From assembly GCA_963705325.1 (NCBI GenBank), contig OY970069.1:2604001-2668000 (forward strand): 64,000 nt of DNA, read 5' to 3'. Below the pieces are notes generated by a model that searched no databases, had not been told where the DNA came from, and saw nothing but the letters and a program-made list of their open reading frames with translations. Position 1 is the stretch's first letter. Each line of letters starts with the position of its first letter. Shown piece by piece: positions 43,138-52,535 of the stretch. The position numbers and the translations under genes were made by a program. The stretch comes from DATARH01 sp963705325. Lineage in GTDB: Bacteria; Pseudomonadota; Alphaproteobacteria; ATCC43930; CGMCC-115725.

Positions 43138-43721
43138 GCCGGCTCCCGAATCTGCTCGCGCTGCGGCGACTCGATGAGACCAGCGGGCGGGTCGAGAAAG
43201 ACGCGGCGCGCGGCGATATCGACGACCGGCACTGCGGCGCGGGTGAATGGAACCAACACCGGCTGACCGGCGTCGCGCTCGATCTCCAGCACGTCGCCGG
43301 CACCGAAATCGTGCACTGCGGTCACCGTGCCGAGCCGTGTCCCATCTTCCAAGAGCGCCGCAAGCCCCACGAGATCGGCATGGTAGAACTCGTCTTTATC
43401 CCCGATCGCAGGCAGGGCTGTGCGCGGCGCGTAAAGTCGTAAACCGCGCAGTGCCTCCGCGCGGTCGCGGTCGGCGATCCCGGAGAGCCTGGCGATGACC
43501 ATGCCGTCGCCTTTAGCGGGGCCGATCACCTTCAGCGTAAAGTGCCGCGTGCCCAACTCATCTTCGAGCATGCCGTAGCCGGCTATCGCGGCCGGCTCGC
43601 CGGTGAAGCTCTTGATCCGCACCGCGCCGCGCACCCCGTGCGGCGCCCCGACAACGCCAAGGCACACGCGCGGCTCGGCGGATTTCACCGCCGCGAGCTT
43701 ATCGTGAGCCTCGATCGTCAT
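43134..43721 (-). CDS. rimM: Ribosome maturation factor
   Basis: 195 residues: RimM N-terminal barrel (VCLGVVGAPHGVRGAVRIKSFT) and PRC-barrel (DEFYHADLVGLAALLEDGTRLGTV ... DVLEIERDAGQPVLVPF). It assists 30S maturation with S19 and S13. Standard place between rpsP and trmD. Confidence 0.96.
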   Translation of the reverse strand: MTIEAHDKLAAVKSAEPRVCLGVVGAPHGVRGAVRIKSFTGEPAAIAGYGMLEDELGTRHFTLKVIGPAKGDGMVIARLSGIADRDRAEALRGLRLYAPRTALPAIGDKDEFYHADLVGLAALLEDGTRLGTVTAVHDFGAGDVLEIERDAGQPVLVPFTRAAVPVVDIAARRVFLDPPAGLIESPQREQIREPA

Positions 43722-43736
43722 CGTGTCTTCGGCCGA

Positions 43737-44099
43737 CTAAGCCGCCGAGCCCGCAGCTTCGCCGGCGGCCTCCGCGGCCGCGGCGGCGCGCTCTTGCGCC
43801 TTTTTCTTCGGCGCGGATTTCAGCGGCGTCTGACGGATTTCCGGCTTGGCCATCAGCCCGGCATTGCCAAGAAAGCGGGCGACCCGCTCGGTCGGCTGTG
43901 CACCGACGCCAAGCCAATGCTTGAGGCGCTCTTCCTTCAGGGTGATGCGGTCGGTGTGGTCGCGTTCCAGCATCGGGTTGTAGGTCCCGACCTTCTCGAT
44001 GAAGCGGCCGTCGCGCGGGCTCCGCCCGTCGGCGATGACGATGCTGTAGAACGGCCGCTTTTTCGCGCCGCCGCGCGCCAGCCGGATTTTCAATGCCAT
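43737..44099 (-). CDS. rpsP: 30S ribosomal protein S16
   Basis: 120 residues: MALKIRLARGGAKKRPFYSIV, then IEKVGTYNPMLERD and RLKHWLGVGAQPTERVARFL, followed by a basic and Ala-rich tail. It lies 55 bases after ffh. Confidence 0.97.
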   Translation of the reverse strand: MALKIRLARGGAKKRPFYSIVIADGRSPRDGRFIEKVGTYNPMLERDHTDRITLKEERLKHWLGVGAQPTERVARFLGNAGLMAKPEIRQTPLKSAPKKKAQERAAAAAEAAGEAAGSAA

Positions 44100-44154
44100 G
44101 CGAAACCTCTCATCTCGTGTCAGCCTCTCGCCGTAACTGGTTGATCAAAAGCCG

Positions 44155-45519
44155 CTACCGGAATCCGCCGGGCATCAGCGCCGACATGCCGTGGCGCATC
44201 ATTCCCTTCTGGCCGAGCTTTTTCATCCGCTTCATCATTCCGGACATGTCCTGGTACTGCTTCATCAGCCGGTTGACCTCGGGCACCGTCGTACCTGAGC
44301 CCGTGGCAATGCGGCGCCGGCGCGAGCCGTTGAGCAGGTTCGGGTTCTTGCGCTCGGATTTGGTCATCGAGCCGATGATCGCTTCTTGGCGCTTGATGAT
44401 GCTCTCGTCGATATTGGCGGCGTCGATCTGGCGCTTGATCTTGCCGATCCCGGGCAGCATCCCGAGCATGCTCGACATCCCGCCCATGCGGCGCAGCTGG
44501 CGCAGCTGGCCGGCGAGGTCGTCGAGGTCGAAATTGCCCTTTTCCAGCTTGCGGGCGAGCTTTTCGGCTTCGTCCTGATTGGCTGTCTCGGCGGCTTTTT
44601 CGACCAAGCCGACGATATCGCCCATGCCGAGGATGCGGCCCGCTATCCGCTCGGGGTGAAACGGCTCCAGCGCGTCGATCTTCTCGCCGGTGCCCATGAA
44701 GACGATGGGCTTGCCGGTAATCGCGCGCATCGACAGCGCCGCGCCGCCGCGGGCGTCGCCGTCGGCGCGGGTGAGGACGATCCCCGTAATGCCGGCGCGC
44801 TCGCCGAATTCCTTCGCGACATTGACCGCGTCCTGTCCGGTCATCGCGTCGGCGACGAGGATCGTCTGGTGCGGCAGCGCAGCCTGACGCACCGCGGCGA
44901 CTTCCAGCATCAGCTCCTCGTTGACGTGGAGCCGCCCCGCGGTGTCGAGCATAACCGCGTCGTAGCCCTCGCGGCGCGCGGTATCGAGTGCGCGGCGGGT
45001 GATCTCCACCGGCCGCTGCCCGGCGACGATCGGCAAGGTCTCGACGCCGATCTGCTTGCCGAGCTGGGCCAGCTGCTCCTGCGCCGCCGGCCGCTGCACG
45101 TCGAGCGAGGCCATCAGCACTTTCTTGCGCTCGCGGGTCTTGAGGCGCAGCGCGATCTTGGCCGCGGTGGTGGTCTTGCCGGAGCCCTGCAGCCCCACCA
45201 GCATGATCCCGACCGGAACCGGCGCATTGAGGTCGATGGTGCCCGCGCCGCCGTCCCCGGCCAGCGTCTGCACCAAATGGTCGTGGACGATCTTGACCAC
45301 CATCTGCCCGGGCGTCACCGAGCGGATGACATCCTGGCCGACGGCCTTTTCGCGCACCGCGGCGATGAAGTCGCGCACCACCGGGAGCGCCACGTCGGCT
45401 TCGAGCAGCGCGACGCGGATCTCGCGCATCGCCGCGCCGACGTCGTCCTCGCTGAGCGCACCGCGCCGGCGCAGCCGGTCGAAGATGTCGCCCAGTCGAG
45501 TGGTGAGGGTGTCGAACAT
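44155..45519 (-). CDS. ffh: Signal recognition particle protein
   Basis: 454 residues: N domain, GTPase with GLQGSGKTTTAAKIALRLK, the DTAGRL box and TRADGDARGG, and the Met-rich M domain (GMSSMLGMLPG ... LMKQYQDMSGMMKRM). It binds signal sequences and 4.5S RNA and docks on FtsY, which is also encoded in this window at 51600. First gene of the ffh-rpsP-rimM-trmD-rplS-leuCDB unit. Confidence 0.97.
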   Translation of the reverse strand: MFDTLTTRLGDIFDRLRRRGALSEDDVGAAMREIRVALLEADVALPVVRDFIAAVREKAVGQDVIRSVTPGQMVVKIVHDHLVQTLAGDGGAGTIDLNAPVPVGIMLVGLQGSGKTTTAAKIALRLKTRERKKVLMASLDVQRPAAQEQLAQLGKQIGVETLPIVAGQRPVEITRRALDTARREGYDAVMLDTAGRLHVNEELMLEVAAVRQAALPHQTILVADAMTGQDAVNVAKEFGERAGITGIVLTRADGDARGGAALSMRAITGKPIVFMGTGEKIDALEPFHPERIAGRILGMGDIVGLVEKAAETANQDEAEKLARKLEKGNFDLDDLAGQLRQLRRMGGMSSMLGMLPGIGKIKRQIDAANIDESIIKRQEAIIGSMTKSERKNPNLLNGSRRRRIATGSGTTVPEVNRLMKQYQDMSGMMKRMKKLGQKGMMRHGMSALMPGGFR

Positions 45520-45588
45520 GCGGCTTCCGCTATTTCCTTTGGCCTATGACGCAAAACGGGCCGGCGCGCGAAACTCGCGGGCCAGCCG

Positions 45589-45627
45589 CCTCCCGCCAGC
45601 GGGAGGGTTCCGACGGTTCTGTCGGAA
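45589..45627. other. Two adjacent hairpins in the ffh/HTH divergent region
   Basis: CCTCCCGC/GCGGGAGG (two-base loop) and TTCCGAC/GTCGGAA (six-base loop) lie one base apart, 70 bases upstream of ffh. They may be attenuator-like structures or regulatory sites. The rest of the 238-base gap is plain sequence that becomes AT-rich near 45700. Confidence 0.4.
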
Positions 45628-45721
45628 GCGCCCCCGGACGCTAGTCTTCGGGCCGGGCGCTGTCAATTGTAGGCGTCGCCAAGGTTCCATCGCCACAACA
45701 TATGTCGAATTTAAATACCCG

Positions 45722-45757
45722 TTTAAGGGGTCGTATCATCCTGGTATAAATCGCACC
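45722..45757 (+). promoter_or_regulatory. Possible promoter for a leaderless HTH mRNA
   Basis: TATAAA at 45745-45750 lies only seven bases before the ATG, and no ribosome binding site is present. A weak -35-like TTTAAG is at 45722-45727 with a 17-base spacer. If used, transcription would begin at or next to the start codon. Confidence 0.3.
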
Positions 45758-46573
45758 ATGATCGAGGCGCAAGCACTCGCGCGGCAGCGCGAATTGGGCG
45801 ACTTCATCCGCGCGCAGCGCGAGCGGCTGGCGCCGGAGGCGGGGATGGTTGCTGTGCGGCGGCGGACGCCCGGGCTGCGCCGCGAGGAGGTGGCGCAGCT
45901 GGCAGGGGTCAGCACCACCTGGTACACCTGGATTGAGCAGGGGCGCGATGTGTCGGTGTCGCCGCACGCCCTGGCGCGGCTTGCTCGCACACTGCGGCTC
46001 GACCGTGCTCAACGGACCTATTTGTTCGAGCTTGCGGGAAAGCGGGATCCCGATCCCGGCGGCAGCGACGACGACGCTCTGCCGGCGGCGGCGCTCGCTT
46101 GCGTCGCGTCAATCGCGACGCCCGCCTACATCCTCGACCGTCACTGGGAGGCGCGCGCCTGGAGCGCGGCGGCGGAGCGGCTGTTCACCGGGTGGCTCGA
46201 TCGGCCGATAAAGGGTGATGGCGAGCGCAACCTGCTACGCTTCATCTTCCTCGAGCTGGGAGCGCGCTCGCTGATCTGTGACTGGGAAAACCGCGCCCGC
46301 CGGGTCGTCGCCGAGTTCCGCGCCCATTGCGCCGCGCATCTCGAAGACCGTGCCTTGCGCCGTCTCATCGACGAACTCGGCCGCGACAGCGCTGAATTCG
46401 CGCGGATGTGGGAACAGCATGGCGTGCTCGGCCGCGAGGGCGGCGAGCGCACATTCAACCACCCGAAAGACGGATTCCTGCGCTACGAGCAGGTGACCTT
46501 CGAGTTGGCCGGCCACCCAGACGTAAAGCTGACCGTTCTTATCGATGCAAATGCGGGTGTCCGCTTTGCGTGA
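45758..46573 (+). CDS. HTH transcriptional regulator with MmyB-like domain
   Basis: 271 residues. N-terminal Xre-type helix-turn-helix (GLRREEVAQLAGVSTTWYTWIEQGRDVSVSPHAL) and a C-terminal MmyB-type ligand-binding domain (AYILDRHWEARAWSAAAERLF, ending HPDVKLTVLIDANAG). Such regulators often bind fatty-acid-like ligands and control a neighbour; the adjacent gene on the same strand is a DHA2 transporter. Confidence 0.88.
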   Translation: MIEAQALARQRELGDFIRAQRERLAPEAGMVAVRRRTPGLRREEVAQLAGVSTTWYTWIEQGRDVSVSPHALARLARTLRLDRAQRTYLFELAGKRDPDPGGSDDDALPAAALACVASIATPAYILDRHWEARAWSAAAERLFTGWLDRPIKGDGERNLLRFIFLELGARSLICDWENRARRVVAEFRAHCAAHLEDRALRRLIDELGRDSAEFARMWEQHGVLGREGGERTFNHPKDGFLRYEQVTFELAGHPDVKLTVLIDANAGVRFA

Positions 46574-46668
46574 GGAAACCCTCGCCTCTCGCCGATCCTG
46601 CGTATACTGGCGCGGCGGGAGGAGGCGCGTGAGCTGGGCGCGGGCAATCTGACAGGTGGCGTCCCCTG

Positions 46669-48213
46669 ATGAGGGGAGGTTTCATCGAAAGCGCGAGCCG
46701 CGGCACGGCCAACCGCGGCGCGATCACCATTTCGATCATGCTCTCGGTGATCATGCGCGGGCTCGACAACACCATCGCCAACGTCGCGCTCGCGCACATC
46801 CAGGGGAGCCTCTCTGCGAGCCAGGAACAGGTCGCCTGGGTGCTGACCTCCTACATCGTCTCGACGGCGATCGCCATGCCGCTGACCGGCTGGCTCGCCG
46901 GCCGGTTTGGCATCAAGGAAATCTTCCTCGTCTCGGTGGTCATCTTCACCATCGCCTCGGCGCTGTGCGGCGCAGCCACCAATCTCGGCGAGCTCGTTAT
47001 CTTCCGCATCCTCCAGGGGTTCGGCAGCGCCGCGCTGGTGCCGCTGTCGCAGGCAACGCTGCTGCAGATCAACCCGCCCGAGCGCCACGGCACGGCGATG
47101 GCCGTCTTCAGCATGGGGACGATCCTTGGTCCCATCGCCGGCCCGGCGTTGGGCGGTTGGCTGACGGACAGTTTTGGCTGGCGCTGGGTGTTTTATATCA
47201 ATCTCCCCGTAGGTGTGCTCTCGGCGCTCGGCATAGCGCTATTCATGCACGAGTCGCGGCCGGCCCACCGTGAACCCTTCGACTCGTTCGGCTTTCTTGC
47301 GTTGAGCGTCGCGGTCGGTTCGCTGCAACTGCTGCTCGATCGCGGCGGGATCAAGGATTGGTTCAGCTCTGCGGAGATCTGTGTCGAAGCGACGATCGGC
47401 CTGCTCGCCCTCTATCTCTTGGTGGTTCACACCGCGACGGCGACGGACCGCTCGTTCGTCAATCGTGACCTCTTGAAGAACACGCCGTTCGTCGCCGGCA
47501 CCGTGCTGATTTTTTTGATCGGCATCACCATGAACGGCACGCTGGCTCTGTTACCGCTGATGATGCAGGAGCTGATGAACTATCCCGTGCTGACCACGGG
47601 GCTCGCGATGGCCTCACGCGGGATCGGCACGATGATTGGCATGTTCGTCGTCGCACGCCTCATCAACAGCGTCGATGTTCGACTGATCCTCACTGCCGGG
47701 CTGGTGATGATCGCGATCGCGATGTGGCAGATGACCGGTTTCTCGCTGTGGATGAATACGCAGCAGATCGTTGTGTCGGGGCTGATCCAGGGCTTTGGCT
47801 TTGGTTGCACGGCGGTGCCGCTCAACATCATCGCGCTATCGAATTTGCCGCGGCACATCCTGACCCAGGGCACCGCGATTCGTGGGCTGATGCGCAACCT
47901 TGGCGGTAGCGTCGGTATTCCCATCCTGGTCGCCGAACTAGTGCGAAACACCCAGACGGTGCATTCTCGCCTGGTCGAGTTCTTGCATCCCGATAACCCG
48001 CTTGCGCGCGCGCCGTTTCTCGATCCGCATTACAGTCTAGTCGTTCAACCCGGAATCGCGGCGCTCAACGCCGAGGTGACACGGCAGGCGGCGATGGTAG
48101 CCTATCTCGACGATTTCAAGCTGATGATGTTGATTTCGGCCGCCTCGCTACCGCTCGTCCTGCTATTGCGGCCGCCGCGCCGCGCGGCGCCGCAGCCCGC
48201 CGCCGCCGATTGA
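46669..48213 (+). CDS. DHA2 family MFS transporter (EmrB-like)
   Basis: 514 residues with about 14 predicted transmembrane helices and DHA2 motifs: LDNTIANVALAHIQ near the start, LTGWLAGRFGIKEIF, MGTILGPIAGPALGGWLTDSFGWRWVFYINLP. Drug:H+ antiporter subfamily 2. No HlyD/EmrA adaptor is beside it, so it would work as an inner-membrane pump alone. Probably controlled by the HTH regulator 95 bases upstream. Confidence 0.9.
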   Translation: MRGGFIESASRGTANRGAITISIMLSVIMRGLDNTIANVALAHIQGSLSASQEQVAWVLTSYIVSTAIAMPLTGWLAGRFGIKEIFLVSVVIFTIASALCGAATNLGELVIFRILQGFGSAALVPLSQATLLQINPPERHGTAMAVFSMGTILGPIAGPALGGWLTDSFGWRWVFYINLPVGVLSALGIALFMHESRPAHREPFDSFGFLALSVAVGSLQLLLDRGGIKDWFSSAEICVEATIGLLALYLLVVHTATATDRSFVNRDLLKNTPFVAGTVLIFLIGITMNGTLALLPLMMQELMNYPVLTTGLAMASRGIGTMIGMFVVARLINSVDVRLILTAGLVMIAIAMWQMTGFSLWMNTQQIVVSGLIQGFGFGCTAVPLNIIALSNLPRHILTQGTAIRGLMRNLGGSVGIPILVAELVRNTQTVHSRLVEFLHPDNPLARAPFLDPHYSLVVQPGIAALNAEVTRQAAMVAYLDDFKLMMLISAASLPLVLLLRPPRRAAPQPAAAD

Positions 48214-48275
48214 GCCGAAACCAGCGTCTTGGCAGTATGCCGGCCACACAGTTGAAACCCCCGGAGACGCGTTCC

Positions 48276-48923
48276 ATGCACTTCGATCTCGCCAAGATGC
48301 CAAAGCAGGACGGTTACAAGCTCCTCATCAGCACCGTCGTGCCGCGACCGATCGCCTTGGCGACTACGGTCGATGCAAAGGGTAATGTGAACGCCGCTCC
48401 GTTCAGCTTCTTCAACGCGATGAGCTCGGACCCGCCGGTCGTCGTGCTCGGCATCAATGGCTCCGGCCCTGAGGGTAGCGGCTACAAGGACACCGAGCAG
48501 AATATCCGCGACACCGGCGAGTTTGTCGTCAACCTCGTCGATGAGGCGCTGGCTGAGCGGATGAACATCTGCGCGGTCGATTTCCCGACTGAGATCGGCG
48601 AACTCGAAGTGGCGAAGCTGACGGCAGTGCCGTCGGTCGGGGTCAAGCCGCCGCGCATCGCCGAAGCGCCGGTGAGCTTCGAATGTGAGCGCATCACTGG
48701 GCTGTCGCTGGGCGGCAATTCGACGATGGAGGTCGGCCGGGTGATCCACATCCATATCCGCGACGATTTGATGGATATGGAAAAGCTTTACGTCAAAACT
48801 GACAAGATCGGACTGATCGGCCGCATGCATGGCCGTGGCTGGTACGCGCGCACCACCGATTTGTTCCTGATGGACCGCATGACGTTCGCGGAGTGGCAGG
48901 CGCGTCGCCGCCAGGTTGATTAG
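48276..48923 (+). CDS. Flavin reductase-like (DIM6/NTAB) protein
   Basis: 215 residues from ATG 48276 (GGAGA site). FMN-binding split barrel: YKLLISTVVPRPIALATTVD, NAAPFSFFNAMSSDPPVVVLGI, NIRDTGEFVVNLVDEAL. Either an FMN reductase or a related flavoprotein; partner unknown. Confidence 0.87.
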   Translation: MHFDLAKMPKQDGYKLLISTVVPRPIALATTVDAKGNVNAAPFSFFNAMSSDPPVVVLGINGSGPEGSGYKDTEQNIRDTGEFVVNLVDEALAERMNICAVDFPTEIGELEVAKLTAVPSVGVKPPRIAEAPVSFECERITGLSLGGNSTMEVGRVIHIHIRDDLMDMEKLYVKTDKIGLIGRMHGRGWYARTTDLFLMDRMTFAEWQARRRQVD

Positions 48924-48980
48924 GGCGGTAGCGAAACCGGTTTTGCTCCCCTTTTTGCCGCTCTTGGGCTACAGAGCCTG

Positions 48981-49478
48981 ATGCGCAGGGTCATGCGGGT
49001 GGTTCAAAGCACCCTTGGGCCGATTGCCGTTTGGCTGAGCGTCATGGTTGTCCTTGCGGGCGAACCGGCGTTCGCCGAAACTGGCAACGGCACGAAAAAC
49101 TTCCGCCCGCCGGCGTCGGTGCCGAATTATTTCAGCAACGAGGCTGGCCCGATGCTCGGTGGCCCGGCCGAGTCGCGCCGGGGCGATCTCTATCCCAATC
49201 CAGCCACCGCGAAGCGCCAGCTCGACACCGTTACGGCCTCCCCTTGGGCGCGGACCCGACATATCGCAACGAGCCATCGCCGCACGCACCTCGCCGCGCA
49301 TACTCGGGGCGGCCGTCTGCCGATTGCAGGGCGCGGTCACTTCCGAGCTCACATTGCCGCGCGGGGTCCCATCCGCACTCATGTCGCTGCGCGCGGCGGG
49401 CCGCCAAGTCATGCCAAGCATGTGGGAACGCGGCACACGACGCGGGTCAGCAGCACTCATCACCGCGCGCCGGGATGA
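48981..49478 (+). CDS. Secreted basic protein
   Basis: 165 residues with a signal peptide (MRRVMRVVQSTLGPIAVWL, cleavage after AFA). The mature part begins ETGNGTKNFRPP and its C-terminal half is rich in Arg, His, Ala and Gly (RTHLAAHTRGGRLP). A long antisense frame covers the region, but only this strand gives a signal peptide. Unknown function. Confidence 0.65.
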   Translation: MRRVMRVVQSTLGPIAVWLSVMVVLAGEPAFAETGNGTKNFRPPASVPNYFSNEAGPMLGGPAESRRGDLYPNPATAKRQLDTVTASPWARTRHIATSHRRTHLAAHTRGGRLPIAGRGHFRAHIAARGPIRTHVAARGGPPSHAKHVGTRHTTRVSSTHHRAPG

Positions 49479-49534
49479 GATGAGCAGCGGCAGCGCGTTG
49501 GACAGGGCCTGCTGCGCCGCCATATAAGCGCGCG

Positions 49535-50383
49535 ATGACGCGCATCCAGTTCCACAAGATGCACGGGCTCGGCAATGATTTCGTCGTGCTCGACCAGCGC
49601 GCCGATCCGGTGCGGATCGGCGCCGCCAGCGCGCGCGCTCTCGCCGATCGGCGCACTGGGATCGGCTGCGATCAGCTGCTGCTGCTCGAACCACCGCACG
49701 ACCCGCGCGCGCAGGTCTTCCTGCGCATCCTCAACCCTGACGGCAGCGAGGCCGAAGCCTGCGGTAACGGCACACGCTGCGTCGCCGCGCTGCTCGCCGC
49801 AGAGACGGGCGCCGCCAGGCTGCGTATCGAGACGATGGCCGGCCTGCTTGATGCGGAGATTTTGGGCGACGGTCGCGTCACGATCGATATGGGCGAAGCC
49901 AAGATCGGCTGGCGCGAGATTCCTCTGGCGCGCGAGATGGATACGCTGCGCGTCGATCTCACGCTCGGGCGCTTGTCGGAACCCGTTTGCACCAGCATGG
50001 GCAACCCGCACGCGACCTTCTTTGTGGCTGACGTCGAGGGCATGGACGCCGACGAACTGCGCCGTCTGGGCAGGACGCTGGAGCACGACGAGCTGTTCCC
50101 CGAGCGCGCCAACATCGGCATCGCCACCGTCCGCGGCGATGGCGCGATCCGCCTCAGGGTCTGGGAACGTGGCGCCGGCCTCACCCTGGCCTGCGGCAGC
50201 GGCGCCTGTGCGGCGCTGGTCGGGGCGTGCCGTCGCGGGCTAATCGGGCGGCGGGCGACTGTTGTCGTCGATGGCGGCTGTCTCGATATCGAGTGGCGCC
50301 AGAACGGGCACGTGATGATGACGGGTCCGGTGGCGGAGCCGTTCGACGGCAGTTTCGATGCTGCTCTGCTCGGAGGCCGATGA
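49535..50383 (+). CDS. dapF: Diaminopimelate epimerase
   Basis: 282 residues. Both catalytic cysteines are present, in EACGNGTRC and LACGSGACAAL, with FHKMHGLGNDFVVLD at the N-terminus. It interconverts LL- and meso-diaminopimelate for lysine and peptidoglycan. Overlaps mtaB by one base (or four if the earlier ATG is used). The dapF-mtaB-ftsY order is common in alphaproteobacteria. Confidence 0.97.
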   Translation: MTRIQFHKMHGLGNDFVVLDQRADPVRIGAASARALADRRTGIGCDQLLLLEPPHDPRAQVFLRILNPDGSEAEACGNGTRCVAALLAAETGAARLRIETMAGLLDAEILGDGRVTIDMGEAKIGWREIPLAREMDTLRVDLTLGRLSEPVCTSMGNPHATFFVADVEGMDADELRRLGRTLEHDELFPERANIGIATVRGDGAIRLRVWERGAGLTLACGSGACAALVGACRRGLIGRRATVVVDGGCLDIEWRQNGHVMMTGPVAEPFDGSFDAALLGGR

Positions 50384-51603
50384 TGGCACTCCAGATCGTC
50401 ACCTTCGGCTGCCGGCTCAACGCCTTCGAGAGCGAGCTCATTCGCCGTGCCGCCGCGGGGCTCGACAATACCATCATCGTCAACACCTGCGCCGTCACTA
50501 GCGAAGCCGAGCGCCAGGCACGGCAGGCGATCCGACGCGCCCGGCGGGAGCATCCGACGGCGCGGATCGTGGTCACCGGCTGTGCCGCGACCCTGTCGCC
50601 GGCGCACTACGCCGAGCTTCCCGAGGTCGATCTGGTGCTCGACAATGACGCCAAGCTTAAGGCGGAGAGTTATTGGACGCTGTCCCTCGCGCCGCCGCGC
50701 TCACCCGGAGAGGAGGGCGGGCCACATGCCGAGGCAAGCGAGGCGCAGTCGCGAGCCCGCACGTACCTTCAGGTACAGCAGGGCTGCGACCATCGTTGCA
50801 CGTTTTGCATCATCCCGTATGCGCGCGGTCCGAGCCGGTCGGTGGCTATGTTGGACGCCGTCGCGCAGGCGCGGACGCTGGTCGAGGCCGGCGCGCGCGA
50901 GATCGTGTTGACCGGCGTCGATCTCACCGCCTACGGCGCCGATCTGCCCGGGCGGCCGAGCCTCGGCGCGCTGGCGCGGCAACTCCTCGCGGCGGTTCCG
51001 GAGCTGCGGCGATTGCGGCTTTCGTCGCTCGATGCCAGCGAGATCGACGACGCGCTCTGGGTGCTGTTCGCGGAAGAGCCCCGGCTGATGCCGCATCTGC
51101 ACCTGTCGCTACAGGCGGGTGACGACCTGATCCTGAAGCGCATGAAGCGCCGCCACAGCCGCGCTCAGGCGATCGCAACGGCGCATCGGGCGCGTGACCT
51201 ACGGCCCGATGTCGCGATTGGGGCCGATCTCATCGCCGGCTTCCCGACCGAGGACGAGGCGATGTTCCAGCGCAGCCTCGATCTTGTCGAGGAATGCGGC
51301 ATCGCCTTTCTGCACGTCTTTCCTTACAGCCCGCGAGAGGGCACCCCGGCGGCGAAGATGCCGGCGGTGGCGCCGCAAGTCGTCCGCGAGCGCGCGGCGC
51401 GGTTGCGCGAGGTGGGCGCCCAGGCGCTGGCGGCTGATCTGGCGCGGCGGGTCGGCACGACCGGGGATGTGCTGATCGAAAAGCCGGGCAGTGGCCGCGC
51501 GGCGTTCTACGCTCCCGTCTCATGTCCGCCGGATGCGGTGGATATCCGAGAGATGCGCTTCACCGGCGTCGCCGGTGGCAAGCTGGTCGGGGTGGTGGCA
51601 TGA
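50383..51603 (+). CDS. mtaB: tRNA t6A37 methylthiotransferase
   Basis: 406 residues from ATG 50383, favoured over ATG 50380 by its spacing from GGAGG. N-terminal UPF0004 domain with the three cluster cysteines (FGCRLN, NTCAVT, TGCAAT), radical SAM motif CDHRCTFC, and a C-terminal TRAM-like region. It adds a methylthio group to t6A37. Its stop overlaps ftsY (ATGA). Confidence 0.94.
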   Translation: MALQIVTFGCRLNAFESELIRRAAAGLDNTIIVNTCAVTSEAERQARQAIRRARREHPTARIVVTGCAATLSPAHYAELPEVDLVLDNDAKLKAESYWTLSLAPPRSPGEEGGPHAEASEAQSRARTYLQVQQGCDHRCTFCIIPYARGPSRSVAMLDAVAQARTLVEAGAREIVLTGVDLTAYGADLPGRPSLGALARQLLAAVPELRRLRLSSLDASEIDDALWVLFAEEPRLMPHLHLSLQAGDDLILKRMKRRHSRAQAIATAHRARDLRPDVAIGADLIAGFPTEDEAMFQRSLDLVEECGIAFLHVFPYSPREGTPAAKMPAVAPQVVRERAARLREVGAQALAADLARRVGTTGDVLIEKPGSGRAAFYAPVSCPPDAVDIREMRFTGVAGGKLVGVVA

Positions 51604-52532
51604 GCGAGGAGCGTCGCGGCTGGTTTGCCCGGCTTCGCGCCGGCCTGGCGAAAAGCTCATCGGCGCTCACTGAGGGCATCAACCAGATTTTTATCCGCCG
51701 CCGGCTTGATGCAGCCGCGCTCGACGAACTCGAAGAGCTGTTGATCGCCAGCGACATGGGGGTTGGGGTCGCCGAGGAGGTGGTCGAGGCGCTGCGCCGC
51801 ACGCGCTTCAACCAGGAGGTCTCGCCCGAGGAGGTCCGTGCGGCGCTCGCCGCCGAGGTGGCGCGGCTCGTCGAACCGGTGGCGAAGCCGCTGCGCTACG
51901 ATCCGACGGCGAGGCCCCATGTGATCCTCGTCGTTGGGGTCAACGGTAGCGGCAAGACGACGACGATCGGCAAGCTCGCGCGGCAATATCACGACGAGGG
52001 CCTCCGCGTCGTACTCGCCGCCGGCGATACGTTCCGCGCCGCTGCAGTCGAGCAGCTGCAGATCTGGGGCCAGCGTACCGGCAGCCGCGTCGTCACCCGA
52101 CCGCATGGCTCGGACGCGGCGGGCCTCGCCTTCGACGCCTTCGCCGAAGCCAAGAATGAAGCCGCCGACATCCTGCTGATCGACACCGCCGGGCGGCTGC
52201 AGAACAAGGCCGATCTGATGGCCGAACTGCAAAAGCTGGTGCGCTCGGTGAAAAAGCTCGACCCTGCCGCGCCGCACTCTGTGCTGTTGGTGCTCGACGC
52301 GACGGTCGGCCAGAACGCGCATGCCCAGGCAGAGATATTCCGCCAAATGGTGGGAGTCACCGGCATCGTCATGACCAAGCTCGACGGAACGGCCAAGGGT
52401 GGCGTCTTGGTCTCGCTCGCCGAAAAATACGGCATCCCCATCCACCTCATCGGCATCGGCGAGGGCGCCGAAGATTTGCGCCCGTTCGAGGCCTACGCCT
52501 TTGCCCGCGGGCTGGTCGGGTTGGAGGGGTAG
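51600..52532 (+). CDS. ftsY: SRP receptor
   Basis: 310 residues: a short N domain and the GTPase with GVNGSGKTTTIGKLARQY, AGDTFRAAAVEQL, IDTAGRLQ and TKLDGTAKGG. The acidic N-terminal A domain is nearly absent, as is usual in alphaproteobacteria. It docks the Ffh-ribosome complex at the membrane. Confidence 0.97.
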   Translation: MSEERRGWFARLRAGLAKSSSALTEGINQIFIRRRLDAAALDELEELLIASDMGVGVAEEVVEALRRTRFNQEVSPEEVRAALAAEVARLVEPVAKPLRYDPTARPHVILVVGVNGSGKTTTIGKLARQYHDEGLRVVLAAGDTFRAAAVEQLQIWGQRTGSRVVTRPHGSDAAGLAFDAFAEAKNEAADILLIDTAGRLQNKADLMAELQKLVRSVKKLDPAAPHSVLLVLDATVGQNAHAQAEIFRQMVGVTGIVMTKLDGTAKGGVLVSLAEKYGIPIHLIGIGEGAEDLRPFEAYAFARGLVGLEG

Positions 52533-52535
52533 GGG

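Noticed and set aside
48969..49694. A 241-codon minus-strand frame
   Set aside because: Lies opposite the signal-peptide protein and the dapF start, has no motif, and runs Arg/Ala-rich.
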